Positions 7,155 through 14,977 of a stretch of DNA of 19,211 nucleotides are shown here, in pieces. The translations under genes and the position numbers were made by a program. The stretch covers positions 1 to 19,211 of the forward strand of contig CABUUB010000031.1 in NCBI GenBank assembly GCA_902494625.1, read 5' to 3'. Numbering within the stretch: the stretch's first letter is position 1; each line of letters starts with the position of its first letter. The notes under the pieces are model-generated. The model searched no databases and was not told the DNA's origin. It saw nothing but the letters and a program-made list of their open reading frames with translations. The stretch is from an uncultured Collinsella sp. Lineage in GTDB: Bacteria; Actinomycetota; Coriobacteriia; Coriobacteriales; Coriobacteriaceae.

Positions 7155-8282
7155 TTAGGCGAAGACGATTAAGTTATCTCGGTGGATCGCGGGTTTCTCG
7201 GCCAGGTCTGCCAGCAGGCGGTTGCTGGCGATCTGGTCCTGGCGGCGACCGGCTGCAAGCTCCAGCACGTCCGAATCGGCCTCGGCGATACCGCGGGCGA
7301 CGACCATACCGCTCGGGTCGCACACATCGAGCACATCGCCCTCGGCAAACTGGCCATCGACCTCGCGAATACCCACCGCAAGCAGAGAAGAGCCACGGCT
7401 GACCAGCGCCTTCGCAGCACCATCATCGACCGTCACCGAGCCATGCGCCTTGTCGCCCAATGCGATCCACAGCTTGCGGGGTGCGATGTCCAGACGCTCC
7501 GCCGGCGGATCGAACAGCGTGCCCACGCTCTCGCCGCGGGCGAGGCGCACGAGCGCATCGGGCTCCTCACCCGAGCAAATCACGCTCTGAATACCCGCCG
7601 TCATCAGGATGCGGCTCGCGCGGATCTTGGTGATCATGCCGCCCGTGCCCACCGAAGTCGAAGAATCGCCTGCCGAGGCGATAATCTTGGCATCGATCTT
7701 ATGCACGACCGGGATGAACTCGGCCGTGGGGTCCTCGTGCGGATTGGCGGTATAGAGACCATCGATGTCCGAGAGCGTCACGCACAGATCGGCAGAAACC
7801 AGGCAGCTCACAAGCGCCGCCAGCGTGTCGTTGTCGCCAAACTTGATCTCGTCGACGGTGACGGTATCGTTCTCGTTGACAACCGGCACCACGCCCAGCT
7901 CCACCAGGCGCAGCAGAGCGTCGCGTGCATGCAGGTAGGACGTGCGGCGGGCCGTATCGTGGCGCGTGAGCAGCACGAGCGAGGTGAGCAGGTCGCGCGC
8001 ATGGAACTCCTCGTCGTAGGCCGACGAGATGATGCACTGACCAGCCGAGGCGCAGGCCTGCAGGCTCGGCAGGTCGCCGACCGGCTTGCGGTCGAAGCCC
8101 AGCACGGGATAGCCACAGGCGATAGCGCCCGAGCTCACCACGACCAGACGCCAGCCGAGTTTGCGCAGGGCTGCGGCCTGATCGGCAAGCCCGCCGATAA
8201 AGGAGCGGTTGACCTTGCCATCGGCGCCCACCACCGTGGACGAACCGATCTTTACCACCATCGTTTTATAAGAAGTCGTCAT
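7155..8282 (-). CDS. proB: Glutamate 5-kinase with C-terminal PUA domain
   Basis: First committed enzyme of proline synthesis: it phosphorylates glutamate with ATP, giving the unstable substrate of ProA. Residues 1 to about 255 are an amino-acid-kinase fold: VVKIGSSTV at the N-terminus, VVSSGAIACG near 48, VVPVVNENDTVTVDEIKFGDND near 130-152, and VGTGGMITKIRA near 218. A PUA domain follows at about 275-360, as in E. coli ProB. The 375-residue length fits. No clear Shine-Dalgarno sequence precedes either the ATG at 8282 or the in-frame ATG seven codons later, so the start is uncertain by that amount. It lies 79 bases behind pncB on the same strand and may be cotranscribed. In most bacteria this enzyme is inhibited by proline. 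Confidence 0.96.
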   Translation of the reverse strand: MTTSYKTMVVKIGSSTVVGADGKVNRSFIGGLADQAAALRKLGWRLVVVSSGAIACGYPVLGFDRKPVGDLPSLQACASAGQCIISSAYDEEFHARDLLTSLVLLTRHDTARRTSYLHARDALLRLVELGVVPVVNENDTVTVDEIKFGDNDTLAALVSCLVSADLCVTLSDIDGLYTANPHEDPTAEFIPVVHKIDAKIIASAGDSSTSVGTGGMITKIRASRILMTAGIQSVICSGEEPDALVRLARGESVGTLFDPPAERLDIAPRKLWIALGDKAHGSVTVDDGAAKALVSRGSSLLAVGIREVDGQFAEGDVLDVCDPSGMVVARGIAEADSDVLELAAGRRQDQIASNRLLADLAEKPAIHRDNLIVFA

Positions 8283-8361
8283 ACGTCAAACCAATCAACT
8301 GTTCAGCGAACGGCCGAGCTGGCGGCCAAGGGAGCGTGACTCGCCCCTACCGCCCAAAGAA

Positions 8362-9867
8362 TTAGTGAGCCCAAGGAAAGGCAGAGGCCGCGGCCATGTT
8401 CTTGCGCACGAGCTCGTCGCGCACCTGAGCCAGGCCCTGCTCCATGCCCACCACATAGGTCTGCGGGTACAGGAAGCGCTTGAAAGCTGCGTCCAGATGA
8501 TCGAGCGCCCAAGCACAGCGCTCGCGCGCGTCCTGGACGCTCTCACGCGGAGCCACCGCACTGCCATCGCGCACGATCGGCACCAGCAGCTCGCGATACT
8601 CAAGTTCGGACACGTCGGTCACCAGGGCAGCATCATTCACGGCCACGAGAGTATTGCCGCGCGCGGAGCCCTCCCCAGCCAGATGGTCCTCGTCGTAGAT
8701 CATGTCGCAGACCGGGCCACCAAAGCCGTCGTAATAACGGCGCACGCGTTGCACACCCGGGATCGTGCGCTTGTAGGGCTGTTCGGAGAGCTTGACCACC
8801 GGCGTCCATGGATCTGCCTCGCTCGCACGGCGGGCGGAAAGCTTGTACACGCCGCCCAGCGCCGGCTGGTCATAGCAGGTCGCGAGCTTGGTACCCACGC
8901 CAAAGCTGTCGATGGGCGCACCCTGGTCGAGCAGCGACTGAATCGTGTACTCATCAAGATCGTTGGAAACCGAGATCCCCACATAGGGCAGGCCCTCGGC
9001 ATCAAACCGGCCGCGAACATACTTGGAGAGCTTGGCGAGGTCGCCGGAGTCGATGCGAATGGCCGACAGGCGCTCGCCCACCGCCTCCATCTCCTTGGCA
9101 ACCGTAATGGCATGCTCACAGCCCTCGCGCACATCATAGGTGTCGATGAGCAGCGTACAGTTCTTGGGGCTCGATTTGGCAAAGGCACGGAAGGCCTCGA
9201 GCTCGGAATCGAAGCTCATCACCCAGCTGTGCGCATGCGTGCCAAAGACGGGAATACCGTAGCGGCGGCCGGCGAGCACATTGGACGTAGAGGAGCAGCC
9301 GGCAACGTAGCTCGCGCGTGCAACGGCCAGGCCGCCATCGGGACCCTGGGCTCGGCGCAGGCCAAACTCCGCCACGGGGCGACCGTCGGCGGCGAGCACC
9401 ACGCGCGCCGTCTTGGTGGCGACAAGCGTCTGGAACCCGACGATGTTGAGCAGCGCCGTCTCGAGCAGCTGGCACTCCAGCGCGGGGCCGGTGACGCGCA
9501 CCATGGGCTCGCGCGGAAAGACGAGCTCGCCCTCGGGCACGGCGTCGATGTTTACATGCGCACGAAAATCGCGCAGGTAGTCGAGGAATCCAGGCTTGAA
9601 CATCGCGCCGCCGGCAGGGGCCTGGAGCGAGGCGAGGTAGTCGATGTCCTCGAGCGTAAAGCGCAGATTCTCGACCAGCTCGGGCAGTTCGGCGGTGCCG
9701 CACATGACGGCATAGGCGCTGCCAAAGGGATGGTCGCGGTAAAACGCGGTAAAACAACCCTGCTCATTGGCCTTGCCGCTCTCCCACAGGCCCTGGGCCA
9801 TAGTGAGCTCGTACAGATCGGTGAGCATTGCAATGTCGGTGGGATGCGAGATGTCGGTCAAAGCCAT
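8362..9867 (-). CDS. pncB: Nicotinate phosphoribosyltransferase
   Basis: Entry enzyme of the Preiss-Handler NAD salvage route, making nicotinate mononucleotide from nicotinate and PRPP, driven by ATP. The 501-residue protein starts DIAMLTDLYELTMAQG, typical of the family. It carries FGTHAHSWVMSF at about 208-219, in which one histidine is the probable phosphorylated residue, plus VREGCEHAI and the IRIDSGDLAKLSKYVR phosphate-binding region, then SVSNDLDEY and FGVGTKL. This pattern is that of the bacterial/plant PncB type rather than NadC. The start has AAAGG upstream. proB follows after 79 bases without an obvious terminator. A cysteine/serine-rich stretch near 190 (AGCSSTSN) is normal for the family. 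Confidence 0.95.
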   Translation of the reverse strand: MALTDISHPTDIAMLTDLYELTMAQGLWESGKANEQGCFTAFYRDHPFGSAYAVMCGTAELPELVENLRFTLEDIDYLASLQAPAGGAMFKPGFLDYLRDFRAHVNIDAVPEGELVFPREPMVRVTGPALECQLLETALLNIVGFQTLVATKTARVVLAADGRPVAEFGLRRAQGPDGGLAVARASYVAGCSSTSNVLAGRRYGIPVFGTHAHSWVMSFDSELEAFRAFAKSSPKNCTLLIDTYDVREGCEHAITVAKEMEAVGERLSAIRIDSGDLAKLSKYVRGRFDAEGLPYVGISVSNDLDEYTIQSLLDQGAPIDSFGVGTKLATCYDQPALGGVYKLSARRASEADPWTPVVKLSEQPYKRTIPGVQRVRRYYDGFGGPVCDMIYDEDHLAGEGSARGNTLVAVNDAALVTDVSELEYRELLVPIVRDGSAVAPRESVQDARERCAWALDHLDAAFKRFLYPQTYVVGMEQGLAQVRDELVRKNMAAASAFPWAH

Positions 9868-9951
9868 GGGGCGACCTTTCGGATGTGTGGTACAGAATTT
9901 GAGGGTTAGACGAGAGCAGAGGATGCGGACATGACGCCCGATGCAAATCGG

Positions 9952-10410
9952 TTAGAGCAGGCCCATGCTGGTCAGGATCGTGTAGCCCATAAAGATGACA
10001 AACGCGATGAGGGCAAGGACAATGATGATTTTTTGAGCCGGCGCCATGCCAGGGATCTCGTTCTCGCCCGTAGGTTCCTTGGAGGTAACCATGCGCTGGG
10101 CAAAGGTCATCTCGTCACGGCTCGACTTGGGCTCGACGGACTTGGGACGAGCGGCCTTTTTAGGCTGAGGTTTGGGCGCGGCAGGTGCAGGCTTCGCAGC
10201 AGCGGGCTTGGGTGCGGGCGCGGGTGCCGGTACGGATGCGGCGTTCACGGCGACCTCCTCGGCCTTCGCACGCTCGGCACGCAGGGCAGCCAGCTCCTCA
10301 CGCTCGCGACGGGCCTCTTCCCGAGCCTCGCGGCGGGCCTTCTCGGCGCGGAGCTCTTCCAACTCAGCGCGCTCCTCGTCGGACAATGGTTGGGACTCAA
10401 GCTCGGCCAT
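9952..10410 (-). CDS. Small coiled-coil, Ala/Pro-linker, tail-anchored membrane protein
   Basis: I do not recognise this 152-residue protein. It has three clear parts. Residues 8-52 are a highly charged, Glu/Arg/Ala-rich helix likely to form a coiled coil. Residues 53-95 are a low-complexity linker of Ala, Pro and Lys (PAPAPAPKPAAAKPAPAAPK). Residues 125-147 are one hydrophobic segment at the extreme C-terminus (KIIIVLALIAFVIFMGYTIL). With no signal peptide, it is predicted to be tail-anchored with its N-terminal domain in the cytoplasm. The start at 10410 is preferred because the alternative 12 codons upstream lies inside the tRNA terminator; AAAGGG is the ribosome site. It has no separate promoter that I can see. 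Confidence 0.75.
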   Translation of the reverse strand: MAELESQPLSDEERAELEELRAEKARREAREEARREREELAALRAERAKAEEVAVNAASVPAPAPAPKPAAAKPAPAAPKPQPKKAARPKSVEPKSSRDEMTFAQRMVTSKEPTGENEIPGMAPAQKIIIVLALIAFVIFMGYTILTSMGLL

Positions 10411-10428
10411 GGTGCAGCCCTTTCTTTC

Positions 10429-10460
10429 AAAAAAAGCCGCCGACACAATGTCAGCGGCTT
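10429..10460 (-). terminator. Terminator of tRNA-Ala
   Basis: On the minus strand AAGCCGCTGACA pairs with TGTCGGCGGCTT (one G-U pair) and is followed by a T-run. It lies 14 bases beyond the tRNA 3' end and only 18 bases before the start of the next gene. Confidence 0.88.
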
Positions 10461-10474
10461 ATCAAATCCAAGGG

Positions 10475-10547
10475 TGGAGACGAAGGGAGTCGAACCCTCG
10501 GCCTCTGCCATGCGACGGCAGCGCTCTCCCAACTGAGCTACGTCCCC
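10475..10547 (-). tRNA. tRNA-Ala (anticodon CGC)
   Basis: A full cloverleaf is visible on the minus strand: acceptor GGGGACG/CGTCTCC (one G-U pair), D arm GCTC/GAGC, anticodon stem CTGCC/GGCAG with loop GTCGCAT, and T arm GAGGG/CCCTT around TTCGACT. The anticodon is CGC, reading the alanine codon GCG. The discriminator base is A. The gene is followed by CCC rather than CCA, so the CCA tail must be added after transcription. Confidence 0.96.
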
Positions 10548-10560
10548 AGGACAAGTCGAT

Positions 10561-10588
10561 ATTTTACCTACGGCTCGCCAACTGTCAA
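10561..10588 (-). promoter_or_regulatory. Sigma-70-type promoter of tRNA-Ala
   Basis: On the minus strand a perfect -35 box TTGACA (10583-10588) and -10 box TAAAAT (10561-10566) are separated by 16 bases. The -10 ends 13 bases before the tRNA 5' end, which suits a short 5' leader. Confidence 0.85.
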
Positions 10589-10651
10589 CGCCCAATAACC
10601 AGTCTTTTTGGAGCGCGGCTATTTTGGCAACTTTTCGAACAGGCGATCCTC

Positions 10652-10690
10652 TCGATGATTTTTTAATCCCCGTCCCAGAAAAATCATCGA
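10652..10690. repeat. Inverted-repeat element, family D, next to the radical SAM gene 3' end
   Basis: TCGATGATTTTT (10652-10663) and its exact complement (10679-10690) enclose TAATCCCCGTCCCAG. On the minus strand the loop reads CTGGGACGGGGATTA, again with a GGGAC core. It lies 9 bases past the stop of the minus-strand radical SAM gene. It lacks a T-run after the stem on that strand, so it is not a textbook terminator. Confidence 0.6.
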
Positions 10691-10698
10691 CGAACGCA

Positions 10699-11637
10699 CT
10701 ACTTTGCGCTGGTAAGAACACCGGTGGTGTCGAAGGCCGGGATGAAGCTCTCGTCTACCGCGCCGCCCTCTTGCCAGAACATCGTCGTGAAGCCCAGGTC
10801 ATCGGCATGGTCGAGCACCTGCTCGTACTCCTCGCGCGTCACGGCGCGCGCCAGGTCGCCGCCCCGCTCGCGCATGAGGGCATTGGGCGTGTATTGGTTC
10901 ATGACCGAGATCGGCACGTCACCCACCGTCTGCCACACCAGGTCTAACACGCGGCACGAGTCATCCGCATGCCCCGGCAGCACCAGGTGGCGCACGATGA
11001 TGCCGCGCTTCATGAGCCCGTCCTCGTCCACCAGCTCTCCCCCGCGGCGCTCGATCTCGCACGCCATCTGTGCCAGGCCCGACACGGCCACGCGCGGGTA
11101 ATCCTTAATATGAGAAAGCGACTGCGCAAGCCCGGCATCGGCATATTTAAAGTCGGTGAGCCACACATCGACCAGGTCGCCCAGCGCCGCCACGGCACTC
11201 GCGCGCTCGTAACCACTCGTGTTGTAGACGATCGGGATGACCAGCCCGCGCGCCCGTGCCGCGGCAATCGCGGCAGGCAACAGGTGCGCATAGTGCGTCG
11301 CCGTCACCAAATTGATGTTGTTGGCACCCTGGTCCTGCAGTTCCAGCATAATCTCGACCAGGCGCTCAGGCGAAATCTCAAGGCCAAAATTGCCGGTCGA
11401 GATCTCGTGGTTCTGGCAGTAGATACATTTAAGCGAACAGCCGCTAAAGAAGATCGTGCCCGAACCGGCCTCGCCCGAGATAGGCGGCTCCTCCCACATA
11501 TGAAGCGCCGCGCGGGCCACCTTGAGCGTGTCGTTAGCGCCGCATACGCCGTGCGCGCCCTCATCGCGCGCCGCACCGCAACGGCGCGGACACAAATGGC
11601 AGGCGGGCGAAAAAAGTTCGGTCAACGACGTCGGCAT
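10699..11637 (-). CDS. PflX-like radical SAM protein
   Basis: 312-residue radical SAM enzyme resembling pyruvate-formate-lyase activating enzymes, in the group often called PflX or COG1313. The iron-sulfur cluster motif is C67-x3-C71-x2-C74 in FFSGCSLKCIYCQN. An N-terminal CHLCPRRC...GVCG segment (cysteines at about 13, 16, 20 and 32) could bind a second cluster or zinc. The rest has the expected barrel pattern (NINLVTATHY, VYNTSGYE, DVWLTDFKY, IVRHLVLPGH). The substrate is unknown and no glycyl-radical enzyme gene is nearby. I chose the ATG at 11637, with GGAG nine bases upstream, over a TTG at 11652 that overlaps this ribosome site. Confidence 0.88.
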   Translation of the reverse strand: MPTSLTELFSPACHLCPRRCGAARDEGAHGVCGANDTLKVARAALHMWEEPPISGEAGSGTIFFSGCSLKCIYCQNHEISTGNFGLEISPERLVEIMLELQDQGANNINLVTATHYAHLLPAAIAAARARGLVIPIVYNTSGYERASAVAALGDLVDVWLTDFKYADAGLAQSLSHIKDYPRVAVSGLAQMACEIERRGGELVDEDGLMKRGIIVRHLVLPGHADDSCRVLDLVWQTVGDVPISVMNQYTPNALMRERGGDLARAVTREEYEQVLDHADDLGFTTMFWQEGGAVDESFIPAFDTTGVLTSAK

Positions 11638-11752
11638 AAAAACATGCTCCAAAACAACGATTCAGCAGCTCAAACGTAAAGGGCCAGGCCGCGTAGACGG
11701 CTCCGTCCCTAAGGCGCCGTAATCGTCCGACACGATTTTTGTAATGTCAAGA

Positions 11753-11781
11753 CTGGAATCCACAAAGTGCCGCTTTATGAT
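11753..11781 (+). promoter_or_regulatory. Candidate promoter of the 11.8-kb structured RNA
   Basis: TATGAT (11776-11781) is a strong -10 box. The -35 region (CTGGAA, 11753-11758, spacing 17) is poor. A consensus TTGACA on the opposite strand (11745-11750) may serve the radical SAM gene, although no good -10 follows it. Confidence 0.4.
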
Positions 11782-11787
11782 GTAGGT

Positions 11788-11935
11788 ATTCCGCCCCCCG
11801 CGGAGCAACTGGGTGAACCGTCGCGTTTATTTAGGGAGCCCACACAGTCGTACCTAGTACAGGTATCCTTCGTTGTTAAGGACGCTGGAACAGTCGATGA
11901 GGGCACCCACCTGTTTTAGGTGGGTTCATTTTCGT
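11788..11935 (+). ncRNA. Candidate structured non-coding RNA or leader, class unassigned
   Basis: This stretch has no reading frame but many local helices. CCGC/GCGG pairs at 11790-11802, TACCT/AGGTA around AGTAC at about 11851-11865, and TCCTT/AAGGA just after. It ends in an intrinsic terminator. ACAGTCG occurs twice (near 11845 and 11890). TGAACC near 11814-11819 is complementary to GGTTCA in the terminator 3' arm, so an alternative pairing could block termination. A -10 box lies just upstream. It could be an independent small RNA (6S-like size, though I cannot find the long 6S closing stem) or an attenuator for the gene at 12165. The following 230 bases hold one hairpin (11946-11972) and the palindrome TCCATATGGA, and no gene. 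Confidence 0.45.
11905..11932 (+). terminator. Intrinsic terminator of the structured RNA
   Basis: ACCCACCT (11905-11912) and AGGTGGGT (11918-11925) make an 8-bp perfect stem around GTTTT, followed by TCATTTT. No protein gene ends nearby on this strand, so it must belong to a non-coding transcript or to the leader of the next gene. Confidence 0.8.
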
Positions 11936-12164
11936 AACGTGGGGGGTGGTTTTCTTTTGCCGAAAATCACCATTACAGTCCATATGGATTCCCGCCGGCA
12001 TCCCGACAAGCCATCGACAACATCCCAATATCTGGTAAGCGCGTGATTATCGCTGCGTGCAATTACATGCACCCCCCCTTGGTCGAGTATTATGGTTCGG
12101 CTATGCCCTTTGCGCATGGCGTTCTTCTGACCTTTTCCTTCGACGCTTGGCGGTTTTTAGATTC

Positions 12165-13364
12165 ATGGCTTCATCCCCGAGCTACATACCGTACCTATGC
12201 GTGGCAGCGGCGGCCTTTATCACGACCTTCCTCGCGGTGCCCCTGGTCAAGCGCTTGGCAATTAAGCTCGATGCCGTCGACTATCCTTCTAAGCGCCGCA
12301 TCAACACCAAGCCCATCCCGCGTTTGGGCGGAACGGCGGTGTTTTTGGGCCTGGTCGTTGCCTGCATTGTGCAAATCCTAGGCACCTGGCACCTAGGCTG
12401 GCCACCCGTCCTGGTGCCGCACCCGCGCCTTCACATTAGCTATCCCATGCTGGCGCTCTCCTTTACCGTCATCTTTGCGACCGGCGCTATCGACGACGTC
12501 TTCCAGCTCAAGCCCAAGCAAAAGCTGGCCGGACAAGTCCTCGCCGCGCTTATCGCCTGTATCGGCGGCCTAAAAATCGGCGTCATCGTCAACCCGTTTG
12601 CCCCCGGCGAAATCATGCTCGGATGGCTCGCCTACCCCATCACCGTGATCTATCTGGTGGCATTCACCAACATCATTAACCTCATCGACGGCCTCGACGG
12701 CTTGGCCACGGGCATCTGCGGCATCGCCTCGTTCACCATGTTTTCGATGGCCGTTCTCTCGGGCCGTATCGACGCCGCTGCGCTCTCCATTGCGCTCTTT
12801 GGCGCCTGTCTGGCCTTTTTGCGCTACAACTTCAACCCCGCAAGCATCTTCTTGGGCGACTCGGGGTCGTTGCTTCTGGGCTTTGCACTGGGCTCCATCT
12901 CGCTGCTCAACGTTAGCCGCACCGCCGCACTCACCTCGCTTATCATCCCGCTCATCGTTGCCGGCGTGCCCATCATCGACACGTTTAGCGCCATCGTGCG
13001 CCGCAGGCGCGCCCACATTAGCATCGGGCAGGCCGACAAGGGCCACATCCACCACCGCCTGATCCAAGAAGGCTACAACCAAAAACAGGCCGTGCTGCTC
13101 ATCTATGCCTGGTGCATCATGCTTTCGGCCGGCGCCGCCGCGATTAACCAGGTCGAGGTGCCCATGCGCGTGCTCATCTTTACCGTGCTCGCCATTGGCT
13201 CGGCGGCCTTCGCCAAGCATCTACATCTGTTTGAGCCCGTGCTGCGCCACCATTACAACAAGCGCACGCACGAGGACGAGCTCGTCACCCCCGACGACCC
13301 CGCCTTTAAGCAGGAGGAGCAGGCAGCCGAGGAGCGCAAAGAAGAGCGCCACCACAAGCTCTAG
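12165..13364 (+). CDS. Polyprenyl-phosphate GlcNAc-1-phosphate transferase, WecA/TagO-like
   Basis: Integral membrane enzyme that moves a sugar-1-phosphate (probably GlcNAc-1-P) from its UDP form to undecaprenyl phosphate, the first step in many cell-wall glycans. The 399-residue protein has about ten or eleven hydrophobic segments and the family motifs in order: PSKRRINTKPIPRLGG (41-56), GAIDDVF with D110-D111, NIINLIDGLDGL (169-180), LGDSGS (230-235), and the cytosolic loop ending GHIHHRL with HIHH at 294-297. That last motif separates WecA/TagO from MraY. A charged tail of about 40 residues follows. The start at 12165 matches the family N-terminus but lacks a clear ribosome site; a weak promoter (TTGGTC, 17 bases, TATGCC) lies near 12079-12107. 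Confidence 0.9.
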   Translation: MASSPSYIPYLCVAAAAFITTFLAVPLVKRLAIKLDAVDYPSKRRINTKPIPRLGGTAVFLGLVVACIVQILGTWHLGWPPVLVPHPRLHISYPMLALSFTVIFATGAIDDVFQLKPKQKLAGQVLAALIACIGGLKIGVIVNPFAPGEIMLGWLAYPITVIYLVAFTNIINLIDGLDGLATGICGIASFTMFSMAVLSGRIDAAALSIALFGACLAFLRYNFNPASIFLGDSGSLLLGFALGSISLLNVSRTAALTSLIIPLIVAGVPIIDTFSAIVRRRRAHISIGQADKGHIHHRLIQEGYNQKQAVLLIYAWCIMLSAGAAAINQVEVPMRVLIFTVLAIGSAAFAKHLHLFEPVLRHHYNKRTHEDELVTPDDPAFKQEEQAAEERKEERHHKL

Positions 13365-13534
13365 GGCAAGCTGCCGAGGATGTGCCAAGGCACCGTTAGC
13401 CAAGCGCGGCCGCGCCGCACCCATCGCACATGCCGCACCACGCGCGTCCCTCTCCCGCCCCTCGCCTACTTACGCACCACCCCTCCAATAAACGCGTTAT
13501 CATCTTGACCCATGAACATACGTTAGGAGCAATC

Positions 13535-14584
13535 ATGCCAAACGAGAACAGCTACGAAGTCGCGCTGCAAAAGAGCAACGCCATTCGCGAGGGCCTGACC
13601 AAGACGCCCGAGAAGTTCACCATGCTCACCGGCGACCGCCCCACCGGCCGTCTGCACCTGGGCCACTACTTCGGCACCCTCAAGGGCCGTGTTGAGCTGC
13701 AGAACATGGGCGCCAAGACCAACGTGCTCATCGCCGACTACCAGGTCATCACTGACCGCGACACCACCGAGCACATCCAGGACAACGTGTACAACATGGT
13801 CATGGACTACCTTGCCTGCGGCATCGACCCCGACAAGACCATGATCTACGCGCACTCCGCCGTGCCCGCCGCCAACCAGCTCATGCTGCCGTTCCTGTCG
13901 CTGGTGTCCGAGGCCGAGCTGGCGCGCAACCCCACCGTCAAGGCCGAGATGGAGGCCTCGGGCCACGAGCTCACCGGCCTTCTGCTCACCTACCCGGTAC
14001 ATCAGGCCTGCGACATCCTGTTCTGCAAGGGCAACGTGGTGCCCGTCGGTCGCGACCAGCTGCCGCACATCGAGCTTACTCGCACCATCGCTCGCCGCTT
14101 TAACAACCGCTACGGCAAGGTGTTCCCCGAGGTCGACGCGCTGCTGTCCGAGACCCCGCTGCTGCCGGGCCTTGACGGTCGCAAGATGAGCAAGAGCTAC
14201 GGCAACGCCATCAACATCTCGATGACCGCTGAGGAGACGGCCAAGCGCATCAAGAAGAGCCAGACCGACTCCGAGCGCATGATCACGTTCGATCCCGAGA
14301 ACCGCCCCGGCGTGTCCGGTTTGCTTTCGACGGCCGCCATCTGCACCGGTCGCTCCGAGGTCGAAATTGCCGAGGAGATTGGCATGGGCGGCTCCGGCCA
14401 GCTCAAGAAGTACGTGACCGAGGCCGTCAACGAGTACTTCGCACCTATCCGCGAGCGTCGCCAGCGCTACGAGAACGATCTGGATTACGTGAAGGACGTG
14501 CTGCACGAGGGCAACCGTCGCGCCAACGAGATCGCCGAGCAGACTCTGGCAGAGGTTCAGGACGCCATGGGTATGGTGTACTAG
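13535..14584 (+). CDS. trpS: Tryptophanyl-tRNA synthetase
   Basis: Class I synthetase that charges tRNA-Trp, cytosolic and usually a dimer. The 349-residue length fits. GDRPTGRLHLGHYFG (33-47) contains the HIGH counterpart HLGH (41-44), and GRKMSKSYGN holds a perfect KMSKS (217-221). NVVPVGRDQLPHIELTR (167-183) is the ATP- and tryptophan-site helix region typical of TrpRS. AGGAG lies seven bases before the ATG at 13535. A good -10 box (TATCAT, 13498-13503) stands upstream, so it probably has its own promoter despite lying 170 bases behind the WecA-like gene. I see no T-box leader; the upstream space is too short. It ends with its own terminator. Confidence 0.97.
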   Translation: MPNENSYEVALQKSNAIREGLTKTPEKFTMLTGDRPTGRLHLGHYFGTLKGRVELQNMGAKTNVLIADYQVITDRDTTEHIQDNVYNMVMDYLACGIDPDKTMIYAHSAVPAANQLMLPFLSLVSEAELARNPTVKAEMEASGHELTGLLLTYPVHQACDILFCKGNVVPVGRDQLPHIELTRTIARRFNNRYGKVFPEVDALLSETPLLPGLDGRKMSKSYGNAINISMTAEETAKRIKKSQTDSERMITFDPENRPGVSGLLSTAAICTGRSEVEIAEEIGMGGSGQLKKYVTEAVNEYFAPIRERRQRYENDLDYVKDVLHEGNRRANEIAEQTLAEVQDAMGMVY

Positions 14585-14619
14585 ACCGATCTGCTGGCTT
14601 GAGCTTTCGATTGCTATAG

Positions 14620-14647
14620 GGCGGGCGCTACGGCGTCCGCCTTTTTT
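14620..14647 (+). terminator. Rho-independent terminator of trpS
   Basis: GGCGGGCGC (14620-14628) pairs with GCGTCCGCC (14633-14641), one G-U pair, followed by six T. It lies 36 bases past the trpS stop. Confidence 0.92.
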
Positions 14648-14694
14648 GGAACCGGACCGCTTCGGCTCCGTCCATCGCACTCCCCCGACAAACA

Positions 14695-14736
14695 GGAACA
14701 GGCCCGCTGACAGATAGTTGCCAGCGGGCCTGTTCC
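14695..14736. repeat. 15-bp perfect hairpin in the trpS/MGMT gap
   Basis: GGAACAGGCCCGCTG (14695-14709) and its exact complement (14722-14736) enclose 12 bases. It has no T-run on either strand and follows a complete terminator, so it is not needed for trpS. The surrounding gap (14585-14977) otherwise holds the trpS terminator, a family A repeat and about 180 bases in which I see no gene. Confidence 0.6.
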
Positions 14737-14920
14737 CGAAGTACACCGTTGAATCGCACAGAGGGGAGGGATGCGAATCAAACTCAACAGGGCAGGCTTT
14801 TTCATCGCCTATTGCCTGCTCCGTTGCTGTAACCAATATAGTTCACCGTGGTTTACTTTCTAGCGTCAATATGCGCCGCCATACCTTCTCCATAAGTTAG
14901 CTCCGGTAAACCTGCAACGG

Positions 14921-14961
14921 AAAACCACCACAAAGGGGACAGGCACCTTTGTGGTGGTTTT
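14921..14961. repeat. Family A hairpin repeat, copy 3
   Basis: Stem and loop are identical to copies 1 and 2. It lies 16 bases past the stop codon of the minus-strand MGMT-like gene, where the A-rich left arm would supply a T-run for termination. Confidence 0.85.
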
Positions 14962-14977
14962 GGCCACGGCAGAGCCG

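Noticed and set aside
8365..9909. 514-codon open frame opposite pncB, and similar long frames opposite proA, proB and trpS
   Set aside because: Antisense frames are long by chance in this base composition. Each lies over a clearly recognised gene and has no motif or ribosome site.
11722..11741. Small terminator-like hairpin AATCGT-N5-ACGATT-TTT on the plus strand
   Set aside because: The stem is only 6 bp and AT-rich, and no plus-strand gene ends before it.
11788..11935. Firm assignment of the structured RNA as 6S RNA
   Set aside because: Size and terminator fit loosely, but I could not find the long closing stem and central bubble. A model search is needed, so the class is left open.
13365..13534. 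T-box leader ahead of trpS
   Set aside because: The gap is only 170 bases, with a -10 box about 30 bases before the start, and no T-box core or specifier hairpin can be seen.
14740..14880. Possible degenerate tRNA or attachment site (GGGATGCGAATCAAACTC looks a little like a T arm)
   Set aside because: No T-stem pairs, no acceptor stem or anticodon arm can be drawn, and there is no integrase or foreign gene nearby.
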